Made by a program: the position numbers and the translations under genes. The notes beneath the pieces were generated by a model that worked only from the letters and a program-made list of their open reading frames with translations, was not told where the DNA came from and made no database searches. From Actinomycetota bacterium (GTDB lineage Bacteria > Actinomycetota > Thermoleophilia > Miltoncostaeales > Miltoncostaeaceae), in contig VGCE01000001.1 of the NCBI GenBank assembly GCA_016870155.1, positions 186,001 to 250,000 on the forward strand: 64,000 bases of DNA, read 5' to 3'. Below are positions 15,877 to 23,962 of the stretch, in pieces. Numbering within the stretch: position 1 is the stretch's first letter; the number at the start of each line of letters is the position of its first letter.

Positions 15877-16995
15877 TCAAGGTAGCGCGAGCCCGCCCGG
15901 TGACCGGCGCGGGGGGTTCCCACCACCCCGCAGCACGGCGAGGCGGTCGAGCAGCCCCTCCATCCACAGGTCGGCGAGGGGATTGAGTCGGAAACCGGCC
16001 CGCGTGCGCTGTATCTCGTACAGCCGGGCCTCGATCTCGACCTGACGCTCCGGGTGGGCCAGGGCGCGCAGCCTCTCCAGCAGGTCCTCATGGCGCACGG
16101 CATGCTCTGCGCCCACGGAGACGGCCAGCGCATCGGCGTGCACCGCGGCAGTGCCATCCAGCACGTGGCCCCAGCCTTCGGTTACCAACCTGCGGCGCTC
16201 GCGGCGCTCCTGGTCCTCGGCGTTCTTCGCCGCGGTCTTCCCGCCCCGCTTGCCCTCGAGCACCGCGGCCTCGCCGCGCAGGCGCTCGAGCTCCTCGGAC
16301 GGATGCTCGGCCGCGGCGGCCTCCATGGCCGCCTGGATGTCGTGCACCAGCGCTGCACCACCCGCAGCGGCCTCCAGGCTCGCCATTCCCAGATCAGTGC
16401 CCAGGCCCCGAAGGCGGCGCTCGAATGGCCCCAGCTGCAGCGCCAGCAGTCCGTCGGCCCGGGCCAGGGCCCGGGCCTGCGCAGGCAGCTCGCCACGTGC
16501 CTCGAGCTGGCCGGCGATCACCTGCCACCCCGGGGTGCGGAACGGCACCAGCATGCAGCGCGACCGGATGGTGGGGATCAGATCGGTGAGGTGATCGGTG
16601 ACCACGATGACGTGAGAGAGGGGAGGGGGCTCCTCGAGCACCTTCAGGATGCGATCGGCACCTTCCTGCGGCCGCAGCCGCTCCGCGCCGTCGATGATCA
16701 TCACGCGACGGGCGCCGACCACGGGGCGCGATGCAAGGTCGGCGAGCACCGGCTCGAGCTCGTCCTGCAGTCGGATGGTGGTGCCCGACGCGCTGACCGT
16801 GGAGATATCGAGCGACTCATCCGCGGGGTCGTGGGGCCTGCCGGGATCCACGAGGGCCCAGGCCATGGCGCGGGCAGCGCGGCGCTTGCCCGAGCCGCGC
16901 GGGCCATGCAGCAGCATCTGTTGCGGTGGCGAGCTCCTCGCGGCGCTCGCCGACAGGATTCGCTCGGCCAGGGGCTGGCCGGGGACATCCACCAT
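15877..16995 (-). CDS. holB: DNA polymerase III delta' subunit
   Basis: A 372-residue AAA+ clamp-loader subunit. It shows MLLHGPRGSGKRRAARAMA (a P-loop with Arg where Ser/Thr binds Mg-ATP, so ATP binding is doubtful, as in other delta' subunits), VMIIDGAERL in the Walker B place, KVLEEPPPLSHVIVVTD and IRSRCMLVPF, the sensor 1 SRC motif. It helps the gamma complex open the beta clamp. The zinc-binding cysteines of E. coli delta' are not seen. A Lys/Glu-rich stretch at about residues 245-270 is predicted helical. The ATG overlaps the tmk stop by one base (TGATG), a pairing common in bacteria. Confidence 0.92.
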   Translation of the reverse strand: MVDVPGQPLAERILSASAARSSPPQQMLLHGPRGSGKRRAARAMAWALVDPGRPHDPADESLDISTVSASGTTIRLQDELEPVLADLASRPVVGARRVMIIDGAERLRPQEGADRILKVLEEPPPLSHVIVVTDHLTDLIPTIRSRCMLVPFRTPGWQVIAGQLEARGELPAQARALARADGLLALQLGPFERRLRGLGTDLGMASLEAAAGGAALVHDIQAAMEAAAAEHPSEELERLRGEAAVLEGKRGGKTAAKNAEDQERRERRRLVTEGWGHVLDGTAAVHADALAVSVGAEHAVRHEDLLERLRALAHPERQVEIEARLYEIQRTRAGFRLNPLADLWMEGLLDRLAVLRGGGNPPRRSPGGLALP

Positions 16996-17606
16996 CAGAG
17001 CGCGCTCACCACCGTGGCCATCACCCTGGCGTGCACCTCGTCGAGCGTGCCCTGGGCCGACACCAGGTGCACGCGGTCGGGATACAGGCGCGCGACCTCG
17101 CGGTACCCCTCGGCCACGCTCTCCTGCAGCGCCTCGCCCTCGCCCTCGATGCGGTCCACGCTGCCCCGCCCCGAGCGGCGATCCACGGCGGCAGCGGCCG
17201 GCAGGTCGAGGATGATCGTGAGGTCGGGCATGGTGCCCCCGATGCCCGGTGCGTTGACAGCCGCTACCTCGTCGATGCCCAGACCGCGCGCCGCGCCCTG
17301 GTATGCCAGCGATGAGTCGAGGAAGCGGTCGGCCACCACCCACGTGCCCAAGGCGATCGCGGGCTCGATGACGTCGACCACGAGCTGGCTGCGCGCTGCC
17401 GCGAACAGGAGGGCCTCGGCCCATGGACTCATGGCATCGGGCCCGAGCACCACGTCGCGCACCGCCTCGCCGATAGGGGTGCCGCCGGGCTCGCGCACGT
17501 GGATCACCTCATGGCCCCGATCTCGCAGGGCGTCCGCCAGCATCACCGCCTGCGTGCTCTTGCCCGATCCGTCGACGCCCTCCAAGGAGATGAACGTGCC
17601 GGTCAC
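16995..17606 (-). CDS. tmk: Thymidylate kinase
   Basis: A 203-residue kinase that converts dTMP to dTDP. The P-loop is SLEGVDGSGKSTQA, followed by the DR motif in WVVADRFLDSSLAYQG and the lid region RRSGRGSVDRIE; the Arg in the P-loop of eukaryotic enzymes is absent and the lid carries Arg residues, the bacterial (type II) form. The GTG start overlaps the stop of the upstream small membrane gene by four bases and its stop overlaps holB, so the three are probably cotranscribed and coupled. Confidence 0.97.
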   Translation of the reverse strand: MTGTFISLEGVDGSGKSTQAVMLADALRDRGHEVIHVREPGGTPIGEAVRDVVLGPDAMSPWAEALLFAAARSQLVVDVIEPAIALGTWVVADRFLDSSLAYQGAARGLGIDEVAAVNAPGIGGTMPDLTIILDLPAAAAVDRRSGRGSVDRIEGEGEALQESVAEGYREVARLYPDRVHLVSAQGTLDEVHARVMATVVSAL

Positions 17607-17788
17607 GGGTGCGCCTCGAGAAATACCGCCACCAGGACGAGCACCGCGGTCCCCGCCATCAGCGCCCAGCCAAGGGCGCGCGCGCCCTGCGACCGGCCAC
17701 GGCCGGTGTCAGACGCCGGCATGTCGGTGGCGAGGCGCGCAAGGACATCGGGCAGCGGGCCGTCGGGGCGCTCGTCGTCGCTCGTCAC
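17603..17788 (-). CDS. Small single-pass membrane protein (61 aa)
   Basis: A GTG-started protein of 61 residues: an acidic, Pro-rich N-terminus (TSDDERPDGPLPDVLARLA), a basic turn and a C-terminal membrane helix ALGWALMAGTAVLVLVAVFL. No family recognised. The four-base GTGA overlap with tmk argues that it is translated. The same frame stays open upstream of the GTG, but that part lacks a clear start and coding character. Confidence 0.55.
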   Translation of the reverse strand: MTSDDERPDGPLPDVLARLATDMPASDTGRGRSQGARALGWALMAGTAVLVLVAVFLEAHP

Positions 17789-17891
17789 TTGCGCGCGACC
17801 GGGGCATCGTGGATGCTCCCCCGCGACCGCGAGGCAAGGACACGCATGACGACCCGTCGACATGAGGCCTGCATCGGGGGCGAGGCTAGCA

Positions 17892-18821
17892 GTGGGTAGT
17901 GGCGCGCCTGCCCTCGTCACGGGCGGGGCCGGGTTCATCGGCTCCACGCTGGCAGACGCGCTCGTGGCCGACGGGCGCCAGGTGCACGTGATCGACGACC
18001 TCTCGACCGGTCACATGCGCAATGTGCCGTCCGAGGCCGTGCTGCATGAGGTCGATATCCGCGACGCCGCCGCCATGGCTGGCATCGCCGAGCGATCGGG
18101 CGCGCCGGTGATCTTCCACCTCGCAGCACAGGCCGACGTGCGCAAGGCCATCACCGATCCGGCCTTCGACGCTGACGTGAACATCAATGGCACGCTCTCG
18201 GTGCTCGAGGCCTCACGGGTCCACGGCGCGCGCGTGGTGTTCGCTGCCACGGGGGGAGGGTCGTACGGCGAGTACCCGGGGCTGCCCATCCCCACGCCCG
18301 AGACGGCCGAGCCCCGGCCAATGTCTCACTACGGACAGAGCAAGCTGGCCGGGGAGGGCTACTGCGGGCTCTACGCGCGGCTCTACGGCATCGCCACCAC
18401 CCGCCTGCGGCTGGGCAACGTGTACGGCCCGCGTCAGGATCCCCACGGCGAGGCCGGCGTGGTGGCCATCTTCTCGGGCCGCATCATCGACGGCGAGCCG
18501 GTGACGGTGTTCGGCGACGGCCTGCAGATCCGCGACTACGTGTACGTTGACGACGTGGTGGAAGCCTTCATGCGCGCAGAGCGCGGCCCCGATGAGCTCA
18601 CGGCCAACATCGGGACGGGACGCGAGGTGTCCGTGCTCGACCTCGCGCGCATTCTGGGCGCCGCCGACCCCCAGTTTGCCCCGGCGCGAACCGGGGAGCT
18701 GCAGCGCAGTTGCCTCGATCCCGCCCTGGCCGCCGAGGTACTGGGCTGGACCGCCACGGTGACGGTGGAGGATGGCCTGCCGCGCACTCTCGAGGCCATC
18801 CGCGAGGCGCGCTCGGCCTAG
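17892..18821 (+). CDS. UDP-glucose 4-epimerase-like NAD-dependent sugar epimerase
   Basis: A 309-residue extended short-chain dehydrogenase. NAD-binding loop TGGAGFIGSTLADAL, then HLAAQADVRKAI, the SYGEYPG segment and catalytic Y-x-x-x-K in HYGQSKLAGE; LRLGNVYGPRQDP and RDYVYVDDVVEAF complete the GalE-like set. It should interconvert or modify nucleotide sugars such as UDP-glucose/UDP-galactose; the exact sugar is not determinable. GTG 17892 is preferred because GAGG lies six bases upstream; ATG 17862 would add ten residues. The 3' end overlaps the convergent PHP-like gene by four bases. Confidence 0.88.
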   Translation: MGSGAPALVTGGAGFIGSTLADALVADGRQVHVIDDLSTGHMRNVPSEAVLHEVDIRDAAAMAGIAERSGAPVIFHLAAQADVRKAITDPAFDADVNINGTLSVLEASRVHGARVVFAATGGGSYGEYPGLPIPTPETAEPRPMSHYGQSKLAGEGYCGLYARLYGIATTRLRLGNVYGPRQDPHGEAGVVAIFSGRIIDGEPVTVFGDGLQIRDYVYVDDVVEAFMRAERGPDELTANIGTGREVSVLDLARILGAADPQFAPARTGELQRSCLDPALAAEVLGWTATVTVEDGLPRTLEAIREARSA

Positions 18822-19627
18822 GCGCCGCCGCGGGGCAGGGGCACCAGGCGAGGGGGACGAACCGGCTCGCCGGCCGCGATGCGGCGGGGTCCGGTGTTGA
18901 GCATCCAGTCCACCTCCTCGCGTGGCCGTCGCGTGACGCCCTCAAGCGCGGTGAGCACGCCCCCGAAGTCGAGCGCGTGCCCGGTGGGCGACGGCTCGTC
19001 AGATGCCACCACGGTGACCATGCCGTTACGCAGCAGGTCGAACGCCGTGCGCTCGGCCCGGGCTCCGTGCAGGCCCGACAGGCTTCCCGCGCCGAGCTGC
19101 ACGAGCGCCCCCCGGCCGAGCAGGTCGCGAAGGCGGTCTTTGGAGGCCTGTACCGACGCCGCGCGCTCCGGATGCGCGATCACCAGGTTGATGCCCCCCA
19201 TCTCCAGTCCCTGCATGAGGTCCGCGAGCCCGAGGGGCCACCCGGCCGGGGGAAGAGCGACCACCAGCCAACGCCCACCGCCCCCCGCCGTGGCGCGCGC
19301 GATGAGGTCGGGGGAGAGCCCGGCCACCCGCTCGATGGGAACGACCGCCCCAGGCAGCAGATCAAGGGCGATGGATCGGTCGGCGAGTGCGGTGGCGAGG
19401 TCGGCACGGGCCGCGTCGGCAGCATCCATGTCGGCAGCGGCATCGTCGCCCACGATGGCGGGCGCCACCGCCGACCCGACCCCGGCGCGCACCAGCGCCT
19501 CGGCGGCCGCCACGGCCTCGGGACGGCCCGGCGTGGCCGCGTGGATACCCGGGAGGATGTGGGCGTTCAGGTCAAGCACGGCGCGGGACACTACCGGGGT
19601 GACGTCATCCCCGCGCCGCGCTACCAT
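18818..19627 (-). CDS. CpsB/YwqE-like PHP phosphatase homologue with degenerate metal site
   Basis: A roughly 269-residue protein resembling the tyrosine-phosphatase branch (CpsB/YwqE) of the PHP fold. The opening LDLNAHILPGIHAA matches D-x-H-x-H-ILPGxDDG but has Asn for the first His and lacks the Asp pair. AHPERAASVQ keeps the HPER motif, while VVASDEPSP replaces the SDAH metal motif. Catalysis is therefore doubtful, although fold and frame are preserved. Genuine members dephosphorylate capsule-regulating tyrosine kinases. The start is uncertain: ATG 19627 is used, but GTGs closer to LDLNAH are possible. tRNA-Ala begins 13 bases away on the other strand. Confidence 0.65.
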   Translation of the reverse strand: MVARRGDDVTPVVSRAVLDLNAHILPGIHAATPGRPEAVAAAEALVRAGVGSAVAPAIVGDDAAADMDAADAARADLATALADRSIALDLLPGAVVPIERVAGLSPDLIARATAGGGGRWLVVALPPAGWPLGLADLMQGLEMGGINLVIAHPERAASVQASKDRLRDLLGRGALVQLGAGSLSGLHGARAERTAFDLLRNGMVTVVASDEPSPTGHALDFGGVLTALEGVTRRPREEVDWMLNTGPRRIAAGEPVRPPRLVPLPRGGA

Positions 19628-19639
19628 CCGCCACCGTGT

Positions 19640-19712
19640 GGGGCATTAGCTCAGTTGGGAGAGCGCCTGGATCGCACCCAGGAGGTCAGCGGTTCGAATC
19701 CGCTATGCTCCA
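19640..19712 (+). tRNA. tRNA-Ala (anticodon CGC)
   Basis: Full cloverleaf: acceptor GGGGCAT / ATGCTCC (with one G-U pair), D-arm GCTCAGTTGGGAGAGC, anticodon stem CCTGG / CCAGG with loop ATCGCAC (anticodon CGC), T-arm with GGTTCGAATCC, discriminator A, no encoded CCA. It decodes GCG. A terminator hairpin follows immediately. Confidence 0.96.
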
Positions 19713-19715
19713 TGG

Positions 19716-19740
19716 AGTCCCTGCATACCGGGGCTTTTTG
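19716..19740 (+). terminator. Terminator of tRNA-Ala
   Basis: Stem AGTCCC / GGGGCT (six pairs, one G-U) around loop TGCATACC, followed by TTTTTG. It lies four bases past the tRNA and 35 bases before the ETF-QO start, separating the two transcripts. Confidence 0.7.
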
Positions 19741-19774
19741 TGCCACTCGACCCGTTCAAGGTGACCTTCCTGCG

Positions 19775-21469
19775 ATGAGCACGATTCCTGCCGAGTACCC
19801 GCCGCGACACCGTCCGTCCGACTACGTCATCGCCCCGGAGGCGGGCGAGGACGAATACATCGAGGTCGGCGTCCTCTTCGTCGGCGCAGGCCCGGCCGGC
19901 CTGGCCGGCGCGATTCGCCTGGGCCAGCTGATGGCCGAGGACGAAGAGCTGATGGAGGCGCTCGGCGAGGTGCCGATCGCCATCGTCGAGAAGGGCAAGG
20001 GCCCCGGCTCGCACCTGCTGTCGGGGTCGGTCATGCGCCCCGGACCCTTCAAGTCGCTCTTCCCGGACGCCGCGCCCGGCGAGACCCCCGGCGTGTTCGA
20101 GGAGGTCCACAAGGAGTCGGTGTACTTCCTGCGCAAGGGCTCGAAGATCCGCATCCCCACCCCGCCGTTCCTCCACAACGACGGCAACTGGGTCGTGTCG
20201 ATCAGCCAGCTCTCGCGCTTCATGGCCGAGCAGGCGGAGGAGTTCGGGGCCTACATGCTCCCCGAGACCGATGCCCAGCAGTTGCTGGTGCAGGACGGCC
20301 GCGTGGTGGGCGTGAAGACGGGCGACAAGGGTCGCGGCCGCGAGGGCGAGGAGCTCTCCACCTTCGAGCCGGGCGTCGAGCTGCGCGCGAAGGTCACCGT
20401 CATCTGCGAGGGCACCCAGGGCCACCTGGCCGGCGTTCTGCGCAAGCACTTCGAGCTCGACCAGGACACCACGCAGATCTACGAGATCGGCGTGAAGGAG
20501 GTCTGGGAGGTCGACAAGCCGCTCGACCGCGTCATCCACACCATCGGCTGGCCCCTGCGCATGGGCGCGAAGTGGCGCGAGTACGGCGGCACGTGGATGT
20601 ACCCCATGGGCGGCAACATGGTCTCGATCGGCATGGTCGTGGGCCTCGACGCCCTCGACGCCAACATCTCGGTGCACGACCTGCTGCAGCAGGCGAAGAC
20701 GCACCCCCTCTTCAGGGGCGTTCTCGAGGGCGGCCGTCGCGTCGCGTGGGGAGCCAAGACGCTCCCCGCCGGCGGCATCTACGGCCTGCCCAGCCGCTTC
20801 CACGTGCCGGGCGCGGTGCTGTGCGGAGACTCCGCGGGCTTCCTCAACGCCGCGGCGCTCAAGGGCGTCAGCTACGCCATGAAGTCCGGCATCATCGCCG
20901 CCGAGCAGGTGGCCGAGTCGATCAAGGACGGCACGGTGGAGGAGACCACCGGCCTCTGGAACTACGACGAGGCCATCAAGGACTCCGAGGTGTGGAAGGA
21001 CCTCTGGAAGGTCCGTAACTTCCGCCCCTCGTACCAGAAGGGCTTTATCTACGGCGGCATGGTCACCGGCATGATGGTGGCGACCGGGGGCAAGCTGCCG
21101 AAGCAGGTCAGCATCAAGGCCGATAAGGACGAGCCGGTCAGCATCGGCCCGGACCGCGACTACCCGAAGGCCGACGGCGAGTACATCTTCGACAAGCTGT
21201 CGTCGGTGTTCCTCAGCGGCAACAAGACCCGCGACGACCAGCCGAACCACATCCGCATCCGCACCGACGTGCCCAAGGAACTCGCGGTGGCCTGGGAGAG
21301 CATGTGCCCGGCCAAGGTCTACGAGATCGTGGATGGCTCCGAGAACAACGGCACGGTGCACGTGCGCATGAATAACCCGAACTGCATCCAGTGCGGCGCC
21401 ATCACCGCCAAGGGCGGCCAGCTGACGCCGCCCGAGGGTGGCAGCGGGCCCGAGTACACGCTCACCTAG
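19775..21469 (+). CDS. Electron-transfer flavoprotein:ubiquinone/menaquinone oxidoreductase
   Basis: A 564-residue flavoprotein that passes electrons from ETF to the quinone pool. It has the FAD loop VLFVGAGPAGLAGAIRL (about residue 32), the SGSVMRPG segment, YPMGGNMVSIGMVVGLD, the second FAD block LCGDSAGFLNAAALKGVSYAMKSG split at its natural Gly, and a C-terminal iron-sulfur domain. Cluster ligands normally are C-x(n)-C-x2-C-x2-C. Here Cys511 (MCPAKVYE), Cys537 and Cys540 (NCIQC) are present, but residue 543 is Ile in CGAITAK, so one [4Fe-4S] ligand is missing. Length and all other blocks are normal. No ETF genes are nearby. It starts after the tRNA-Ala terminator and ends convergent with the carbonic anhydrase gene. 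Confidence 0.92.
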   Translation: MSTIPAEYPPRHRPSDYVIAPEAGEDEYIEVGVLFVGAGPAGLAGAIRLGQLMAEDEELMEALGEVPIAIVEKGKGPGSHLLSGSVMRPGPFKSLFPDAAPGETPGVFEEVHKESVYFLRKGSKIRIPTPPFLHNDGNWVVSISQLSRFMAEQAEEFGAYMLPETDAQQLLVQDGRVVGVKTGDKGRGREGEELSTFEPGVELRAKVTVICEGTQGHLAGVLRKHFELDQDTTQIYEIGVKEVWEVDKPLDRVIHTIGWPLRMGAKWREYGGTWMYPMGGNMVSIGMVVGLDALDANISVHDLLQQAKTHPLFRGVLEGGRRVAWGAKTLPAGGIYGLPSRFHVPGAVLCGDSAGFLNAAALKGVSYAMKSGIIAAEQVAESIKDGTVEETTGLWNYDEAIKDSEVWKDLWKVRNFRPSYQKGFIYGGMVTGMMVATGGKLPKQVSIKADKDEPVSIGPDRDYPKADGEYIFDKLSSVFLSGNKTRDDQPNHIRIRTDVPKELAVAWESMCPAKVYEIVDGSENNGTVHVRMNNPNCIQCGAITAKGGQLTPPEGGSGPEYTLT

Positions 21470-21494
21470 GCGGTAAGCCGCCCCGGCGCGGTGC

Positions 21495-22016
21495 TCATGT
21501 GAGGGTCGTGGCCCCCGCGGCGTGACGCGCTGCGTTGGCTACGTAGCGCCGCGCCTGGGCCGCCAGGCCGTCGCGCTCCTCCTGCGTGAGATCGCGGCGA
21601 ACCTTCGCTGGCACTCCCACCACCAGTACGCCCTCGGGAACCTCCATGTCCTCGGGCACCAGTGCATGGGCACCGATGATGCTCTGGCGCCCGATCGCGG
21701 CGCCGTTCAGCACCGTGGCGCCGATGCCGATCAGGCACTCGTCCGCCACCGTGCAGCCATGCACCGTGGCGCGGTGCCCGATGCTCACGCGATCGCCCAC
21801 CACGCAAGGCATGCCGGGATCGGCATGCAGCACGGCGCCATCCTGCACGTTGGTGTCATCGCCCACGGTGACCGCCTCGATGTCGCCGCGAATCACCGCA
21901 CAGGGCCATACCGACGACCGCGCACCGAGCGTGACCCGGCCGATCACCACGGCGGCCTCATGCACGAAGGCCCCGGGTGCGATCTGCGGAATGTCCCCGC
22001 CGAGTCCCTGAATCAC
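21495..22016 (-). CDS. Gamma-class carbonic anhydrase-like hexapeptide-repeat protein
   Basis: A 173-residue left-handed beta-helix protein. Hexapeptide repeats run through residues 15-135. The three zinc/iron His ligands of gamma carbonic anhydrases fit VLHADPG and GHRATVHGC. It belongs with the YrdA/PaaY/CaiE group; many members hydrate CO2 weakly or act as thioesterases on CoA esters. The C-terminal helix, starting near RRDLTQEERDGLAAQA, packs on the next subunit in known trimers. A small inverted repeat (GGCGG-TAAG-CCGCC at 21469-21482) in the convergent gap may serve as a two-way terminator. Confidence 0.88.
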   Translation of the reverse strand: MIQGLGGDIPQIAPGAFVHEAAVVIGRVTLGARSSVWPCAVIRGDIEAVTVGDDTNVQDGAVLHADPGMPCVVGDRVSIGHRATVHGCTVADECLIGIGATVLNGAAIGRQSIIGAHALVPEDMEVPEGVLVVGVPAKVRRDLTQEERDGLAAQARRYVANAARHAAGATTLT

Positions 22017-22127
22017 GTGGCAATCCTCCCGATTTGGCGTAACGGGGCAGGAGCCCCGCGGCGATCGTCGTAGGTGCGCGATAAGGTTGTCATGTAGGCA
22101 TTTAAACCCGTCACCGAGGAGCGAACC

Positions 22128-22616
22128 ATGCGCCGAGCACTCACCATCGCAGCCGCCGTGATCTCATCCGCCGGCCTCGTGGCGCTCGGTGCGGGCTGCG
22201 GCGGCGGCGAGTCCGCAGCCACTCCGGCCGACGCTACGACAATCGAGAATCTCGCTCCCCAGACCGACTCGCAGGGCAAGACCATCCCTGCCCCCGGTGC
22301 GGATTCGGGCGCTGGCGGCATGGAGACGTCCGCTGACGCCGGTGGGGCCGACGCCGGAGCGGCCGGTGGTGGGGCGACTGGCGGTGCCGCTGGTGACGTG
22401 GCCGCAGGCAAGACGGCCTTCGAGGCCGCGTGCCAGGGCTGCCACCCTGCCGGTGGCACGCAGGCCGGTTCCGGCCCGCAGCTCACGGGAACCAAGCTCG
22501 ACGCCGCTGGCGTGAAGTACCAGATCGTCAACGGGAAGGGCGCCATGCCCGGGGGACTGGTGAGCGGCGCCGACCTTGACAACGTGGTCGCATACGTGGA
22601 GAGCATCAAGCAGTAG
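22128..22616 (+). CDS. Class I cytochrome c, lipoprotein
   Basis: A 162-residue exported haem protein. The signal ends in a lipobox (LVALGAGC), so Cys24 is probably lipidated and tethers the protein outside the membrane. A 65-residue Gly/Ala/Asp-rich linker follows. The cytochrome domain has one CQGCH haem site and a Met in GKGAMPGG as likely sixth ligand, and ends with the VVAYVESIKQ helix. It likely shuttles electrons between quinol oxidation and a terminal oxidase. GAGGAG lies ahead of the ATG. A strong hairpin ends the transcript 25 bases past the stop. Confidence 0.93.
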   Translation: MRRALTIAAAVISSAGLVALGAGCGGGESAATPADATTIENLAPQTDSQGKTIPAPGADSGAGGMETSADAGGADAGAAGGGATGGAAGDVAAGKTAFEAACQGCHPAGGTQAGSGPQLTGTKLDAAGVKYQIVNGKGAMPGGLVSGADLDNVVAYVESIKQ

Positions 22617-22640
22617 CCGCCCGGCGATGCCCGGGGGCGA

Positions 22641-22671
22641 CGAGGCCCGGCGCCCCGCGCGCCGGGCCTCG
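22641..22671 (+). terminator. Strong hairpin terminator of the cytochrome gene
   Basis: A perfect 12-bp stem (CGAGGCCCGGCG at 22641-22652, complement at 22660-22671) with loop CCCCGCG, followed by TTCC. It falls between the cytochrome stop and the serS Shine-Dalgarno, so it also marks where serS coding cannot yet have begun. Confidence 0.75.
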
Positions 22672-22695
22672 TTCCATTCCGGGGGAGGAGGACCT

Positions 22696-23961
22696 CTGCT
22701 CGACCTGCGCCTGATACGCCGTGACCCCGATCTCGTGCGCGCCGCCCTCGCGCGCCGGGGTGACGCCACCGCTCTCGATGATGTGCTGGCCCTTGATGCC
22801 GACTGCCGCGGCCTGCGCGCCGCTGTGGAGGAGCGCCGGGCCGAGGGCGCCCGCATGGCCAAGGAGATCGGCGCCCTCAAGAAGCAGGGGCATGATGTGC
22901 CGCCTGAGCATGAGGCCGCCGCCCGCGCCCTGCGGGAGCAGACCTCCGCAGACGAGGAGGGGCTGCGCGAGGCCGAGGCCCGGCGCGACGCCCTCATGCT
23001 CGCGCTGCCCAACATCGCCGAGGACGCCGCCCCGGACGGCGGCGAAGAGGATGCCCTGGAGATCCGCCTCGTGGGCGATATCCCGGTGTTCCCGAATGGC
23101 GCGAAGGACCACGTAGAGCTCGCCGCGGGCTTCGGCGGCCTTGACCTCGAGCGCGCCGCCCGCACGTCGGGAGCACGCTTCGCATACCTGATGGGTCCTC
23201 TCGTGCGCGTGCAGATGGCACTGGTGTCGTGGGCGGTGGATGTCGTGTCGTCCGAGGGCTTCACGCCGGTCATCCCGCCGGTGCTGGTGCGCGAGGAGGC
23301 GCTGGTGGGCACGGGGTTCTTCCCGGCCGACCGGTCCGCCGTATACGCCACCGCGGATGACGACCTCTACCTGGTGGGCACATCCGAGGTGCCGCTCGCG
23401 GCGCTGCACCAGGACGAGATCATCGATGAGGCCGACCTGCCCCTCCGCTACGCGGGCATCTCGTCATGCTTCCGGCGCGAGGCCGGGGCCGCGGGTCGCG
23501 ACACCCACGGCATCTTCCGCGTGCATCAATTCGACAAGGTGGAGATGTTCTCGTTCACCACGCCCGAGGAGTCCGCGGCGGAGCACCTGGGAATCCTCGG
23601 CATCGAGGAGCGCATCCTGCAGGATCTGGGGATCCCGTACCGCGTGGTGGACGTCGCGGTGGGTGATCTCGGGGCATCGGCGGCACGCAAGTTCGACTGC
23701 GAGGCCTGGATGCCCGGGCAGGACCGCTACCGCGAGGTCACCTCGTGCTCGAACTGCACCGACTACCAGGCGCGGCGTCTCAAGGCGCGCACCAGGCGTG
23801 GCAGGGAGACCATTCCGGTGCATACGCTCAATGGCACGGCGGTGGCCGTGGGCCGAACCCTCATCGCCATCCTCGAGAACCACCAGCGGCCCGATGGCAC
23901 GGTCGCGGTGCCGGAGTGCCTCAGGGCGTACGGAGCGCCCGAGGTGCTGGGCCCGGCCTGA
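22696..23961 (+). CDS. serS: Seryl-tRNA synthetase, probable CTG start
   Basis: A 421-residue class II synthetase that charges tRNA-Ser. It begins with LLDLRLIRRDPDLVRAALARR (first residue Met if CTG initiates), exactly matching the usual MLDxRxIRxxPDxVR opening. An antiparallel coiled-coil arm spans about residues 30-100. Motif 2 is SSCFRREAGAAGRDTHGIFR, motif 3 TAVAVGRTLIAILEN. No ATG, GTG or TTG occurs near the conserved start. CTG 22696 follows GGGGGAGGAGGACCT, an excellent ribosome binding site. The only conventional in-frame start nearby, ATG 22627, would require translating through the cytochrome terminator hairpin and adds 23 non-conserved residues. Two bases separate the stop from the kinase gene. 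Confidence 0.93.
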   Translation: MLDLRLIRRDPDLVRAALARRGDATALDDVLALDADCRGLRAAVEERRAEGARMAKEIGALKKQGHDVPPEHEAAARALREQTSADEEGLREAEARRDALMLALPNIAEDAAPDGGEEDALEIRLVGDIPVFPNGAKDHVELAAGFGGLDLERAARTSGARFAYLMGPLVRVQMALVSWAVDVVSSEGFTPVIPPVLVREEALVGTGFFPADRSAVYATADDDLYLVGTSEVPLAALHQDEIIDEADLPLRYAGISSCFRREAGAAGRDTHGIFRVHQFDKVEMFSFTTPEESAAEHLGILGIEERILQDLGIPYRVVDVAVGDLGASAARKFDCEAWMPGQDRYREVTSCSNCTDYQARRLKARTRRGRETIPVHTLNGTAVAVGRTLIAILENHQRPDGTVAVPECLRAYGAPEVLGPA

Positions 23962-23962
23962 T

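Noticed and set aside
18710-19774. N-terminal extension of the ETF-QO frame up to 18710
   Set aside because: It would cross the tRNA-Ala, its terminator and the PHP-like gene; the real protein starts at 19775 where homology begins.
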